Shown here: piece by piece, positions 7,587-16,456 of the stretch
How positions within the stretch are numbered: the stretch's first letter is position 1
How the letters are laid out: every line of letters begins with the position of its first letter
Assembly: GCA_046330935.1 (NCBI GenBank)
Contig: JAXLRU010000012.1
Coordinates: forward strand, 1 to 64,000
Length of the DNA: 64,000 nt
Origin: JAXLRU01 sp046330935
GTDB taxonomy: Bacteria > Actinomycetota > Actinomycetes > Actinomycetales > Kineosporiaceae
Direction: 5' to 3'
Notes under the pieces: model-generated
What the model was told of the DNA's origin: nothing
Databases searched by the model: none
Seen by the model: the letters and a program-made list of their open reading frames with translations, nothing else
Made by a program: the position numbers and the translations under genes

Positions 7587-9788
7587 ATGTCAGACGGCAG
7601 CGCCGTCGCTGTGACCAGCGAGCCCACGGGCACGAGCACCATCCCCGCGCAGACGCAGAACACACAAAACAACGTCGCCGAGGTCAAGGACCTGCACGTC
7701 ACGTTCACCCGCGCGGGCAAGCAGCTCCACGCGCTGCGCGGAGTCAGCCTCGACATCAAGCAGGGCGAGATCCTCGGCCTGGTGGGGGAGTCGGGCTCCG
7801 GCAAGTCCGTCCTCGGCCTCACCCTCCTCGGCCTGCACAACCGCCCCGGCACCCCCGGCCCCCGAATCGAAGGCCAAGCAACAGTCAGAGGCCTCGACAT
7901 GGTCACAGCCACCCAGGCGCAGCAGCGAGAGATGCGCAAGGACCACCTGGGCGCGGTGTTCCAGGACCCGATGACCAGCCTCGACCCGACCATGAAGATC
8001 GGCCGGCAGGTCACCGAAGCGGCAGGGTCAGAGGCAGAAGCGCTGAGACTCCTGACGGCCGTCGGCATCCCCGAGCCCAAGCGCCGCATGGGCAGCTACC
8101 CCCACGAACTCAGCGGCGGCCTCCGCCAGCGCGTCATGATCGCCATGGCGGTCGCGGGCAAGCCCAGCCTGGTCATCGCCGACGAACCCACCACCGCCCT
8201 CGACGTCACCGTCCAGGCCCAGGTGCTCACCCTGCTCAAGCGCCTCCGCGACGAGATCGGCTGCGCCGTCGTCATGATCACGCACGACCTGGGCGTCGCC
8301 GCACAGGTCGCCGACCGCATCGCCGTCATGTACGCCGGGCGCCTCGCCGAGGTCGGCCCCGCGAACGACGTCCTCGCGAACGCCGCCCACCCCTACAGCC
8401 TCGGCCTCCTGCGCTCCCGCCTGTCCCTGCACACCGCGAAGGACAGGCCGCTCCTCGCGCTCCCCGGCGAGGTCCCGAGCCCGCTCGCCCCCCTGCCGGG
8501 CTGCGCGTTCGCCACCCGCTGCACCCTCGTCCACGACGAGTGCCGCACCGGCACCGTCGACCCCCGCGAGGTCCTCCCCGGCCACCTCTCGGCCTGTACC
8601 CTCGACCCCGAGCCCGTCCGCACCCGCCTCGCGCTCCTGCCCGCCGACCACGCGCCGGTCGCCGAGGCCGACCCCGCCGACCTTGAGGCGGACGCCGTCC
8701 CGGTCACCGAGATCGTCGACGTCACCGACGACGCCACAACGGCGACGAACGAGCAGGCGACGACGATCAGCGACGAGAGCGGGACGGCGCCAGACGCCCC
8801 GGGGGCGCCGAACGCGGAACCCCCCGCGGTGGCGGCCCGCGGCCTGACCCGCACCTTCGCGATCAAGAACGGCTTCGCCGGACGCAAGAAGCTCCAGGCC
8901 CTGCGCGGCGTCGACCTCACGGTCGCCCGCGGCGAGTCGGTCGCGCTGGTGGGGGAGTCGGGCTCGGGCAAGTCGACGCTGCTCCGACTGATCGCGGGCC
9001 TCGACGCCGGCCAGGGCGAGGTGCGCCTGGGTTCCAAGGCCGGCGCGCAGATGGTGTTCCAGGACGCCGGCGCGAGCCTGACCCCCTGGCTGACGGTCGG
9101 CGAGCTGGTGGGGGAGCGGCTGCGCTCCCGCAAGCTGCCCACGGCCGAGGTCGCCGACCGCGTCGCGCACGCACTCCAGGCCGTGGGCCTCCCCGCGGAG
9201 GTCGCGGCCGCCCGGTCCGACCAGCTCTCCGGCGGCCAGCGCCAGCGCGTGGCGCTGGCGAGGGCCACGATCGTGCCGCCCGAGATCCTGCTCTGCGACG
9301 AGCCGACCTCGGCGCTGGACGTCAGCCTCGCCGCGGGCGTGCTCAACCTGATCGCCCGGCTGCGCGCCGACCTCGACATGGCCGTCCTGTTCGTCACCCA
9401 CGACCTGTCCGTCGCGCGCATCGTCGCCGACCGGATCGCCGTCATGTACCTCGGCCGGATCGTCGAGATCGGCACCGCCGACGAGGTCACCCACCGCCCC
9501 CGCCACCCCTACACGCAGGCGCTCGTCGCGGCGATCCCCGACGTCGGCGTCGCCCCGCCCGCCCTCACCGGCGAGCCCGCGAGCCCGCTCAACCCGCCGA
9601 CGGGCTGCTCGTACCACCCGCGCTGCCCGTTCGCGGACGCCGACTGCGCGCAGCCCACGCTCGACCCCCGCCTCGCCCGCGCCTCCGGCGACAGCACCCG
9701 CCTCGTGGCCTGCGTGAAGGCCGACGTGCGCGCCGACGGCGGCGTGGCCCCCGGCCTCGTCACCATCCCGGTCCAGGAGAGGAGCTGA
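7587..9788 (+). CDS. fused double ATP-binding protein of a peptide/opine-type ABC importer
   Basis: 733 residues made of two complete ABC ATPase modules, equivalent to DppD and DppF in one chain. Module 1 has Walker A GESGSGKS near 67-74, signature LSGGLRQR and Walker B LVIADEPT. Module 2 has GESGSGKST near 450, LSGGQRQRVALARA and ILLCDEPTS. Each ends with the oligopeptide-type C-terminal motif (LPGEVPSPLAPLPGCAFATRC; EPASPLNPPTGCSYHPRC), whose cysteines bind an iron-sulfur cluster in some relatives. A hydrophilic linker near residues 365-415 joins them. It powers the two permeases that follow. A good ribosome site (GAGAGGAGG) precedes ATG 7587. Substrate cannot be read from the ATPase. Confidence 0.9.
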   Translation: MSDGSAVAVTSEPTGTSTIPAQTQNTQNNVAEVKDLHVTFTRAGKQLHALRGVSLDIKQGEILGLVGESGSGKSVLGLTLLGLHNRPGTPGPRIEGQATVRGLDMVTATQAQQREMRKDHLGAVFQDPMTSLDPTMKIGRQVTEAAGSEAEALRLLTAVGIPEPKRRMGSYPHELSGGLRQRVMIAMAVAGKPSLVIADEPTTALDVTVQAQVLTLLKRLRDEIGCAVVMITHDLGVAAQVADRIAVMYAGRLAEVGPANDVLANAAHPYSLGLLRSRLSLHTAKDRPLLALPGEVPSPLAPLPGCAFATRCTLVHDECRTGTVDPREVLPGHLSACTLDPEPVRTRLALLPADHAPVAEADPADLEADAVPVTEIVDVTDDATTATNEQATTISDESGTAPDAPGAPNAEPPAVAARGLTRTFAIKNGFAGRKKLQALRGVDLTVARGESVALVGESGSGKSTLLRLIAGLDAGQGEVRLGSKAGAQMVFQDAGASLTPWLTVGELVGERLRSRKLPTAEVADRVAHALQAVGLPAEVAAARSDQLSGGQRQRVALARATIVPPEILLCDEPTSALDVSLAAGVLNLIARLRADLDMAVLFVTHDLSVARIVADRIAVMYLGRIVEIGTADEVTHRPRHPYTQALVAAIPDVGVAPPALTGEPASPLNPPTGCSYHPRCPFADADCAQPTLDPRLARASGDSTRLVACVKADVRADGGVAPGLVTIPVQERS

Positions 9789-9789
9789 C

Positions 9790-10701
9790 ATGGCCGTCGC
9801 CGAACCCGTCCTCACCGGGCCCGGAGGAATCGGAACGCCTGGCGGGCCCACCAGCCCCGGCGTCGCCCGCAAGCTCGCCCGCACCCGCACCTCGCGCAGC
9901 TACGGCCGCACCGGCGCGTGGATCGCGACGTCCCTGTTCGGCGTCGTCACCCTCATCGCGGCCGGCGCCAAGGTGATCGCCCCCGAGGACCCGATCGTCC
10001 CCAAGGGTGTCCCGCTGCAGCCGCCGGGCGCCGACGGGTTCCTCCTCGGCACCGACAGCATCGGCCGCGACCTGCTCAGCCGCGTCCTCGTCGGCCTGCA
10101 GCTCAGCTGGTTCTCCGCGCTCGTCGTCATCGCCAGCGGCCTGCTCATCGGGGGGCTCGTCGGCGCCGTCGCGGGCGCCACCGGCGGCTGGGTCGACGCG
10201 GTGCTCATGCGCATCACCGACGGCTTCCTCGCGCTGCCCGCCCCCGTGCTCGCCATCGCCGTCGTCGCGGCACTCGGCCCCGGCGTCCGCAACACGCTCC
10301 TGGCCGTCGCGATCGTCTGGTGGCCCCTGTACGCGCGGATCATCCGCGGCGAGGTGAAGGCGCTCGCGAGCCGCCCCCACATCGAGGCCGCGCGCCTGTC
10401 GGGCACCAGCCGCACCCGGATCGTCCTGCGGCACCTGCTGCCCGGCGTCGTCCCGGCAGCGGTCGTCACGGCGAGCCTCGACGTCGGCGGCCTCGTCCTC
10501 ACCCTCGCCGGCCTGTCGTTCCTCGGCCTCGGGCAGCCCGCGCCGGCCCCCGAACTCGGCGCCGACACCGCCCGCAACCTCTCGTACCTGCTCCAGCAGT
10601 GGTGGATCCCGCTCATGCCGGGCCTCGCCGTCATGGTCCTCGCGCTCGTCGGCAACATCGCCGGCGACGGCGTCCGCTCCCTGTTGCAGAAGACCCGCTA
10701 G
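9790..10701 (+). CDS. ABC importer permease, DppC/OppC type
   Basis: 303 residues with an N-terminal cytoplasmic segment, a first membrane helix near residue 40, then the inner-membrane BPD transporter domain. FLLGTDSIGRDLLSRVL near 76-92 is the hallmark of the DppC branch, and the EAA loop (EAARLSGTSRTRIVLRHLLPG near 197) couples to the ATPase. The ATG follows the ATPase stop by one base, so translation is coupled. It forms the membrane channel together with the DppB-type subunit encoded next. Peptides, nickel complexes and opines are the known substrate classes of this family. Confidence 0.9.
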   Translation: MAVAEPVLTGPGGIGTPGGPTSPGVARKLARTRTSRSYGRTGAWIATSLFGVVTLIAAGAKVIAPEDPIVPKGVPLQPPGADGFLLGTDSIGRDLLSRVLVGLQLSWFSALVVIASGLLIGGLVGAVAGATGGWVDAVLMRITDGFLALPAPVLAIAVVAALGPGVRNTLLAVAIVWWPLYARIIRGEVKALASRPHIEAARLSGTSRTRIVLRHLLPGVVPAAVVTASLDVGGLVLTLAGLSFLGLGQPAPAPELGADTARNLSYLLQQWWIPLMPGLAVMVLALVGNIAGDGVRSLLQKTR

Positions 10702-10710
10702 GAGGACGCC

Positions 10711-11706
10711 GTGCTCACCCTCGTGCTCAAGCGGCTCGCATCGGCCGCCGTCATCGTCGTCGTCCTCGCCGCCGTCGTCTTCGGGCTGCAGCAGCTGTCC
10801 CCGCTCGACCCGGTGCACGCCATGCTCGGCGGCCAGGCCAGCCAGGACGCCATCGCCGCCCAGCGCGTGAAGCTCGGCCTCGATCGCCCGGTGGCCGAGC
10901 AGTTCGTCGACTACCTCACCGGCCTGCCCACCGGCGACCTCGGCAGCAGCTACCGCACCCGCCGCCCCGTCTCGACGGACCTCACCACGTACCTGCCCGC
11001 CACGGCCGAGCTGGCGCTGTCCGCGCTGATCGTGGCCCTGGCCCTCGGCGTCCTGCTCGCCGCCAGCGTCAGCCTGCGCTGGAAGGGCGCCGCGCTCGTC
11101 AAGGGCTTCCTGCTCGCCGCGTCGTCCACGCCCGCGTTCCTGCTGGGCCTCGCGCTGATCCTGGTCTTCTACAAGCAGCTCGGCTGGCTGCCCGCGACGG
11201 GCCGCACGTCGCTGGCCGACGCCCCCGACAGCCCCACCGGCCTGCTCACGATCGACGCGCTCCTGCACGGCCGGTTCGACGCGTTCGCCGACGCCGTCAA
11301 GCACCTCGTGCTGCCCTCGATCGCCCTCGCCGTCGGGCCCGCCGTCGCGATCGGCCGCGTCCTGGCCAGCAGCATCCTCGGCGAGACCGACGCCGTCTAC
11401 GCCCGCACCGCCCGCGCCCAGGGGCTCACCGAGGCGCAGGTGCTGCGCCGCCACGTGCTGCGCAACTCCCTCGGCCCGGCGCTGTCGATGACCGGCCTGC
11501 AGCTCGGCCTCATGTTCGCCGGCGTCCTCGTCATCGAGCAGATCTTCGCCTGGCCCGGCCTGGGCTCCTACGTCGCCCAGTCCATCCCGCAGGCCGACTT
11601 CCCCGCCATCGCGGGCGTGACCCTGCTGCTCGGCGCGGGGTACGTCCTCATCAACACCGTCGTCGACCTGCTCCAGGCGGCCGCCGACCCCCGGATCTCG
11701 GTCTGA
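10711..11706 (+). CDS. ABC importer permease, DppB/OppB type
   Basis: 331 residues with the N-terminal signature of DppB-type permeases (MLTLVLKRLASAAVIVVVLA, a long first helix) and a periplasmic segment ending in GDLGSSYRTRRPV. The transporter domain carries an EAA-loop equivalent (YARTARAQGLTEAQVLRRHVLRN near residue 230). Start is GTG 10711, 6 nt after AGGAGG and 9 nt after the previous stop. It pairs with the preceding permease. The order C then B is the reverse of most dpp operons but is common where ATPases are encoded first. Confidence 0.9.
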   Translation: MLTLVLKRLASAAVIVVVLAAVVFGLQQLSPLDPVHAMLGGQASQDAIAAQRVKLGLDRPVAEQFVDYLTGLPTGDLGSSYRTRRPVSTDLTTYLPATAELALSALIVALALGVLLAASVSLRWKGAALVKGFLLAASSTPAFLLGLALILVFYKQLGWLPATGRTSLADAPDSPTGLLTIDALLHGRFDAFADAVKHLVLPSIALAVGPAVAIGRVLASSILGETDAVYARTARAQGLTEAQVLRRHVLRNSLGPALSMTGLQLGLMFAGVLVIEQIFAWPGLGSYVAQSIPQADFPAIAGVTLLLGAGYVLINTVVDLLQAAADPRISV

Positions 11707-11752
11707 CCCCCGCCCCGGTCGGACGCGAGCCACGACAAGGAAGAAGGAACCG

Positions 11753-12925
11753 ATGAGCGACCACGAGCACCGGCCGGCAGCATCACCGCTGGCAGGTGAG
11801 GGCGCGACCACCGAAGGAGCCTCCAAGGGCACCGGCGAGGTCGCGATGCGCGCCATGGCCAACCGCACGCCCGGCCCGATCGTCGTCAACCGCGACGTCG
11901 AGATGGCGTGGTCCGGCTTCAACACCTTCATGAAGGTGCCCGTCTGCCTCACCCCCGAGGACCTGCGCGTCGGCGAGATCGACATCGCCGTCGGCGGCGC
12001 CCCCTGGGAGGGGACGGCGACCGGCCGCACCGGCACCCACCTCGGCCCGCGCGCCATCCGTGAGTGCGACTACCTCGGCACCTACGTCGACCGGCACCAC
12101 CTCGACGTGCGCGTCAGCCCGTTCGAGCACCTCAAGGTCGCCGACTACGGCGACTGCGACGTCCTCATCGGGCAGACCGACCGCACCTACGAGGAGATCA
12201 AGAAGTTCACCGCCGAGATCCTCTCCGGCGGCGCCACCCCGATCATCCTCGGCGGCGACCACGGCATCACCTGGCCCGTCGCCACCGCCGTCGCCGACCA
12301 CTACGGCCACGGCAAGGTCGGCATCGTCCACTTCGACGCCCACGCCGACACCGCCCCCGACATGCGCGGGGCGCTCGCGGGCCACGGGACGCCGATGCGC
12401 CGGCTGATCGAGTCGGGCGCCGTGCCGGGCAAGAACTTCGTCCAGGTCGGGCTGCGCGGCTACTGGCCCGAGCCGCCCATCCTCGAATGGATGGAGGAGA
12501 ACCAGATGCGGACCCACTTCATGGCGGAGATCCGCAAGGACGGCTTCGACACCGTCCTCGAGCGGGCCCTCGACGAGGCCCTGGACTCGGCCGACCACCT
12601 CTACATCTCCGTGGACGTCGACGTCGCCGACCCCGCGCACGCCCCCGGCACCGGCACCCCCGAGCCCGGCGGCCTCACGACCGTCGAGGTGCTGCGGATG
12701 GTCCGGCGGCTGGCCGCCGAGGTCGGCATGGTCGGCATGGACGTCGTCGAGGTCTCCCCGCCCTACGACGTCGGCAACAACATCACCGCCCTCTTCGCCC
12801 ACCGCGTCGTGCTCGAGGCCATCACCGGCACGGCGATGCGCAAGATCGGCCTCACCCAGCCCGACTACATCGACCCCCGCGCCGCAGGCCCCGGCCACGC
12901 GCGCCCGTTCCGGCAGAAGGACTGA
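11753..12925 (+). CDS. ureohydrolase (agmatinase/arginase family), possibly a guanidino-compound hydrolase
   Basis: 390 residues, longer than classical agmatinases (about 300-320) because of an N-terminal extension of some 60 residues. All metal-binding motifs are present: GGDHGITWPV near 167, HFDAHADTAPD near 193 and SVDVDVADPAHAPGTGTPEP near 285. The family uses a binuclear Mn or Ni centre to release urea from guanidino groups (agmatine, guanidinobutyrate, guanidine). The length matches the nickel-dependent guanidine hydrolases as well as agmatinases; substrate cannot be assigned, and no nickel chaperone genes are nearby. Encoded directly behind the importer permeases and 2 nt before the cysteine hydrolase, it probably acts on the imported compound. 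Confidence 0.87.
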   Translation: MSDHEHRPAASPLAGEGATTEGASKGTGEVAMRAMANRTPGPIVVNRDVEMAWSGFNTFMKVPVCLTPEDLRVGEIDIAVGGAPWEGTATGRTGTHLGPRAIRECDYLGTYVDRHHLDVRVSPFEHLKVADYGDCDVLIGQTDRTYEEIKKFTAEILSGGATPIILGGDHGITWPVATAVADHYGHGKVGIVHFDAHADTAPDMRGALAGHGTPMRRLIESGAVPGKNFVQVGLRGYWPEPPILEWMEENQMRTHFMAEIRKDGFDTVLERALDEALDSADHLYISVDVDVADPAHAPGTGTPEPGGLTTVEVLRMVRRLAAEVGMVGMDVVEVSPPYDVGNNITALFAHRVVLEAITGTAMRKIGLTQPDYIDPRAAGPGHARPFRQKD

Positions 12926-12927
12926 CC

Positions 12928-13572
12928 ATGGCCAGGCAACCCCTGTTCGTCGGCAAGCCCGCGCTGATCGTCGTCGACATCCAGTCGGGCACCGACATGC
13001 CCGCCGACGTCGTCGGCATCGCCCACATGGCCGGCGCGCACGAGCGGATCGCGAACGCCGAGAAGCTGCTCGCCTCCGCCCGCGCCAACGACATCCCGGT
13101 GATCTTCTTCCAGGAGGTGCACCGCCGCTCCGGCGTCGACTTCGGGCGCGAGCTCGACGGCTCCGAGGGCGTGCACTGCGTGGAGGGCGAGGCGCCCACC
13201 GCCCTGTGGCCGACCCTCACGCCCCAGGGCGACGAGATCCACATCGTGAAGCGCCGCTACTCCGGGTTCATCGGCACCGACTTCGAGATCGTCCTGCGCG
13301 GCCTCAAGGTCGACACGCTCGTCCTCATCGGCGGGCTCACCGACGTCTGCGTGCACTACACGTTCGCCGACGCCCACCAGCGCGACTACTACGCCCGCGT
13401 CGTCGAGGACGCCGTCGGCGGCTCGTCGTTCGAGCGCCACGCCGCCTCGCTCGACGCCATGGAGTACCTGCAGGCCGGCGCCCGCCGGACGACCGACGAG
13501 ATCCTCGCCGCGTTCGCCGAATGGGGCGCCGAGCACGGTGCGACCGCGCCCGAACTGGCCGCCTCGGCCTGA
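12928..13572 (+). CDS. isochorismatase-family cysteine hydrolase
   Basis: 214 residues. The family catalytic triad is visible: Asp in ALIVVDIQSG near residue 17, Lys in HIVKRRYSGF near 107 and the nucleophile Cys in GLTDVCVHYTFADA near 141. Members include N-carbamoyl amidohydrolases, biuret hydrolase, nicotinamidase and other C-N hydrolases. The ATG lies 2 nt after the ureohydrolase stop, so the two enzymes are co-translated and likely consecutive in one degradative pathway. An amidase role on a carbamoyl or amide intermediate is the most economical inference. Confidence 0.87.
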   Translation: MARQPLFVGKPALIVVDIQSGTDMPADVVGIAHMAGAHERIANAEKLLASARANDIPVIFFQEVHRRSGVDFGRELDGSEGVHCVEGEAPTALWPTLTPQGDEIHIVKRRYSGFIGTDFEIVLRGLKVDTLVLIGGLTDVCVHYTFADAHQRDYYARVVEDAVGGSSFERHAASLDAMEYLQAGARRTTDEILAAFAEWGAEHGATAPELAASA

Positions 13573-13591
13573 CCCCGCACCCCCGGACAGC

Positions 13592-13607
13592 GCCCCGGAT
13601 CCGGGGC
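13592..13607. terminator. perfect palindrome, possible attenuating hairpin
   Basis: A 16-nt perfect palindrome (GCCCCG, GATC, CGGGGC) lies 20 nt after the cysteine hydrolase stop in a 187-nt gap before the receptor gene. It could act as an intra-operon processing or stabilising hairpin; there is no U tract. Confidence 0.3.
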
Positions 13608-13759
13608 CGGGACGCCGTCCGGTGCACCGCCGGCCCTCGGCGGGCCGGGCCCGCGACCGCACCGCCCGGTGCCGTCGCACCTGTTAGACCGCACCATCCC
13701 CGGCAGCGTCGCCGGACCCGTCCCCACCGTGAACGTCGCGACGTCGAGGAGTTCCCTAC

Positions 13760-15382
13760 ATGAGCATCGGCCGGAGCACCCCCAGGGGCCGGCGCGGTGT
13801 GCCGGCCCGTCCCGCCCTGATCCGCGGCCTGGCCCTCGTGGCCACCGCGACCCTCGCGCTCAGCGCGTGCGGGGGCGACGACTCCAGCGGCACCGCCGTG
13901 GCGAAGCCGACCGACAAGGTCCTTCGCCTCAGCTTCCTCACCGACCCCGGACAGCCGCCGGACCCGGACATCTACTACGCCGGCCAGGGCCTGATCCTCA
14001 CCACGAACCTGTACGAGGGCCTGCTGCAGTACAAGCCGGGCACCGACAAGCCCGAGCTGGCGCCGCTGCTCGCCGAGTCGTGGACGGCCTCGCCCGACAA
14101 CACGACGTTCACGCTGAAGCTGCGCCAGGGCGTCACCTTCCACGACGGGACGCCGTTCACCTCCGCCGCCGTGAAGCCGTCCTTCGACCGGCGCCTCGCC
14201 GTCAACCAGGGCCCCGCCTACATGGTCGCCGATGTCGCCGCCGTCACCCCCAAGGGCGACTACGAGGTCGAGATCAAGCTGAAGGCGCCGAACTCGACGT
14301 TCCTCGACTACCTCGCCGCGCCCTACGGCCCGCGCATGATGAGCCCCACCGGCCTCAAGGAGCACGCGGGCTCCGACAACGCCGAGACGTACCTGCGCAC
14401 CAACGACCTCGGCACCGGCGCCTACACGCTCACCAAGGCCGAGGTGGGTTCCAAGTACGAGATGAAGGCGTTCGACAAGTACTGGGGCGACAAGCCGTAC
14501 TTCGAGACCGTCGACCTGCCCGTCCTCCAGGACACCTCGACGCAGCAGCTGCAGTTCGAGAAGGGCCAGCTCTACGCGATCCTGCACGACCTGCCGGCCA
14601 GCGCGGTGAAGTCCTACCTCGACAAGAAGACGATCAACTCCTACGCGCTGCCCACGATGATGTCGGACTACCTCTACATCAACCCGCGCAACGGGTTCCT
14701 CAAGGACAAGGCCGGCCGCAACGCGCTGCAGGCCGCGATCGACGTCAACGCGATCTTCCAGCAGGCCTACGCCGGCCGCGGCAACGTGGCCAAGCAGGTG
14801 TACCCGGCGAACATGATGGACGCCCAGTACGCCGTGCAGAACATCACCTACGACACGAGCAAGCTGAAGACCCTGGCCGCAGGGCTGCCCGCCGACCAGA
14901 AGTCGCTCACCATCGGCTACGACTCGCAGTCGACGGACAACCAGATCGTCGCGAACCTGATGTCGGCGCAGCTCAACGCGCTCGGCCTCACGACCAAGGT
15001 GCAGAGCTACCCGACGTCGCAGATCTTCGGCTGGATCGGCAACCCCGAGGGCGCGCCCGACCTGCTCGCGACGCTCGGCTGGCCCGACGCCGCGCCCCCC
15101 TACACGTGGGCCTACATCAGCTTCAGCCCCAAGGGCGGCCTCAACTACCTTGGCTGCGACCCCGGTAACGGCATCGAGGACCTGATGAACAAGGGCGTCA
15201 CCAACAACGACCCGGCCGTCTTCGACCAGGTCGCCAAGATCGCCCTCGACAGCGGCTGCTGGATGAACCTCATCGACCAGCGCGACTTCATGATCGCCCA
15301 CCCGTGGCTGAAGGGGGTCGAGCAGGCGCACGTCGTCGCCGCGCCCAACTCCCTGCTCGTGAAGTACCTGTCCATCGGCTGA
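13760..15382 (+). CDS. extracellular solute-binding lipoprotein (SBP family 5) of the ABC importer
   Basis: 540 residues with a lipoprotein signal: positively charged start, hydrophobic stretch and lipobox LSAC with Cys near residue 37, followed by the Gly/Asp/Ser-rich tether GGDDSSG. The body is a family 5 substrate-binding protein (peptide, nickel, opine), with TNLYEGLLQYKPGTDKPELA near 80 and FHDGTPFTSAAVK near 131. It is anchored outside the membrane and delivers ligand to the permeases upstream. A 187-nt gap with a palindrome precedes it, which may allow higher expression of the receptor than of the membrane parts. Confidence 0.92.
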   Translation: MSIGRSTPRGRRGVPARPALIRGLALVATATLALSACGGDDSSGTAVAKPTDKVLRLSFLTDPGQPPDPDIYYAGQGLILTTNLYEGLLQYKPGTDKPELAPLLAESWTASPDNTTFTLKLRQGVTFHDGTPFTSAAVKPSFDRRLAVNQGPAYMVADVAAVTPKGDYEVEIKLKAPNSTFLDYLAAPYGPRMMSPTGLKEHAGSDNAETYLRTNDLGTGAYTLTKAEVGSKYEMKAFDKYWGDKPYFETVDLPVLQDTSTQQLQFEKGQLYAILHDLPASAVKSYLDKKTINSYALPTMMSDYLYINPRNGFLKDKAGRNALQAAIDVNAIFQQAYAGRGNVAKQVYPANMMDAQYAVQNITYDTSKLKTLAAGLPADQKSLTIGYDSQSTDNQIVANLMSAQLNALGLTTKVQSYPTSQIFGWIGNPEGAPDLLATLGWPDAAPPYTWAYISFSPKGGLNYLGCDPGNGIEDLMNKGVTNNDPAVFDQVAKIALDSGCWMNLIDQRDFMIAHPWLKGVEQAHVVAAPNSLLVKYLSIG

Positions 15383-15501
15383 CCCGCGTGAGGTGAGGGT
15401 CGGGTCGGGGCCGCTTCGGTCCCGGCCCGGCCTCCTCCCCGCGCGCCCGCCCCGCTCCCGCTCGTTCCCGCTCGCCCCCGCCGTCCGGAAGGTCCCCACC
15501 C

Positions 15502-16314
15502 ATGCCCGCTGCCGGCGTCCGCCGCATCGTCCTGCTCACCCTCGGCTGGGAGGAGCTGCCGCTGTCCGTGTCCCTGCACGGCGCCTCCGACGAGATCTTC
15601 CGCTGCCCCGTGCCCGGCGTCATGCTGCAGACCGACGACGGGTGGGTGCTGCTCGACACCGGGTTCAACGCCGCGATCGTCCGTGACCCCGGCATGGCCC
15701 GCCGCTTCTTCGGCAACCCCGACGTCTACCGAGCCGTGTTGCCCGGACCGGGGGAGCCGCTGGAGGAGGCGCTCGACGCCGTGGGCATCGACATGGGCGA
15801 CATCACCACCGTCGCCGTCTCCCACCTGCACCACGACCACGCCGGCGGGCTCAAGCACTTCGCCGCTCGCGTGCCCGTGCACTGCCAGCGCCGCGAGCTC
15901 GAGTACGGGCTGAGCAACCACCCCGAGCCCGAGCGCCACGCCATGAACCGCATCGACTACGACGACCCCGCGATCGACTGGGTGCTCGCCGACGGCGAGG
16001 CCCAGATCGCCCCCGGCGTCCTCGCCGTCCCGACCTACGGGCACACCCCCGGGCACCAGTCGTTCCTCGTCACCCTCGACGAGTCCGTCGGCGGCGGCGG
16101 GTTCGTGTTCGCCTTCGACGCCGGCGACCTCACCCAGAACTTCGACGACGAGATCCCCGTCGGCGGGCGCATCGGCTACACCCCCGAGGAGACGCTGGAG
16201 CCGATCCGCCGGCTCAAGGCGATCGCGGCCGAGAAGGACTACCGGCTCATCCCCGGGCACGACCCCCACGTGTGGCCCGCCCTCACCCAGGAGTTCGCCG
16301 ACCGCCCCTGGTAA
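15502..16314 (+). CDS. metallo-beta-lactamase-fold hydrolase, N-acyl homoserine lactonase-like
   Basis: 270 residues. The metal-binding motif is SHLHHDHAGG near 106-115, with further ligands at the HTPGHQ segment near 180, Asp in FAFDAGDLTQ near 210 and PGHDPH near 252. The overall pattern resembles AHL lactonases (AiiA/AttM group), dinuclear zinc enzymes opening lactone or related rings. Placed behind the importer-ureohydrolase-amidase genes, it more likely opens a cyclic ester or amide in the same catabolic pathway than quenches quorum signals; that is inference. It ends the cluster. Confidence 0.82.
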   Translation: MPAAGVRRIVLLTLGWEELPLSVSLHGASDEIFRCPVPGVMLQTDDGWVLLDTGFNAAIVRDPGMARRFFGNPDVYRAVLPGPGEPLEEALDAVGIDMGDITTVAVSHLHHDHAGGLKHFAARVPVHCQRRELEYGLSNHPEPERHAMNRIDYDDPAIDWVLADGEAQIAPGVLAVPTYGHTPGHQSFLVTLDESVGGGGFVFAFDAGDLTQNFDDEIPVGGRIGYTPEETLEPIRRLKAIAAEKDYRLIPGHDPHVWPALTQEFADRPW

Positions 16315-16334
16315 GCCGGTCCTCGGCCCGGCCC

Positions 16335-16433
16335 GCGCGCGGCTTGAGCGGCGGTTTGCGGCACAGTTCGTCGCAGGGCGTCCGGGGACGGTTCGCGGTC
16401 CGGCCGCGCGGGGCTTGAGGGACGGTTTGCGGC
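16335..16433. repeat. two-copy imperfect direct repeat (28 bp, 71-bp period)
   Basis: Copies at 16335-16362 and 16406-16433 match at 25 of 28 positions and share GGCTTGAG and CGGTTTGCGGC. They lie in the gap between the convergent lactonase-like and alpha/beta hydrolase genes. No protein-coding reason for the repeat is evident. Confidence 0.65.
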
Positions 16434-16456
16434 GCTGAGCCGCAGACCGCGGCCGC

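Noticed and set aside
7462..7613. Possible 50-codon leader peptide before the importer operon
   Set aside because: GTG start with weak ribosome site, Arg-rich sequence without runs of a regulatory amino acid, and overlap with the transporter start. Not enough support to list as a gene.
8028..9890. 620-codon minus-strand frame over the ABC ATPase
   Set aside because: Composition (GVG, RGG, DRDG repeats) is that of the complement of a GC-rich gene; the plus-strand gene has all ABC motifs.
15502..16314. Quorum-quenching lactonase as the primary role
   Set aside because: The sequence resembles AHL lactonases, but the operon context is catabolic uptake; the fold alone does not show AHL activity.
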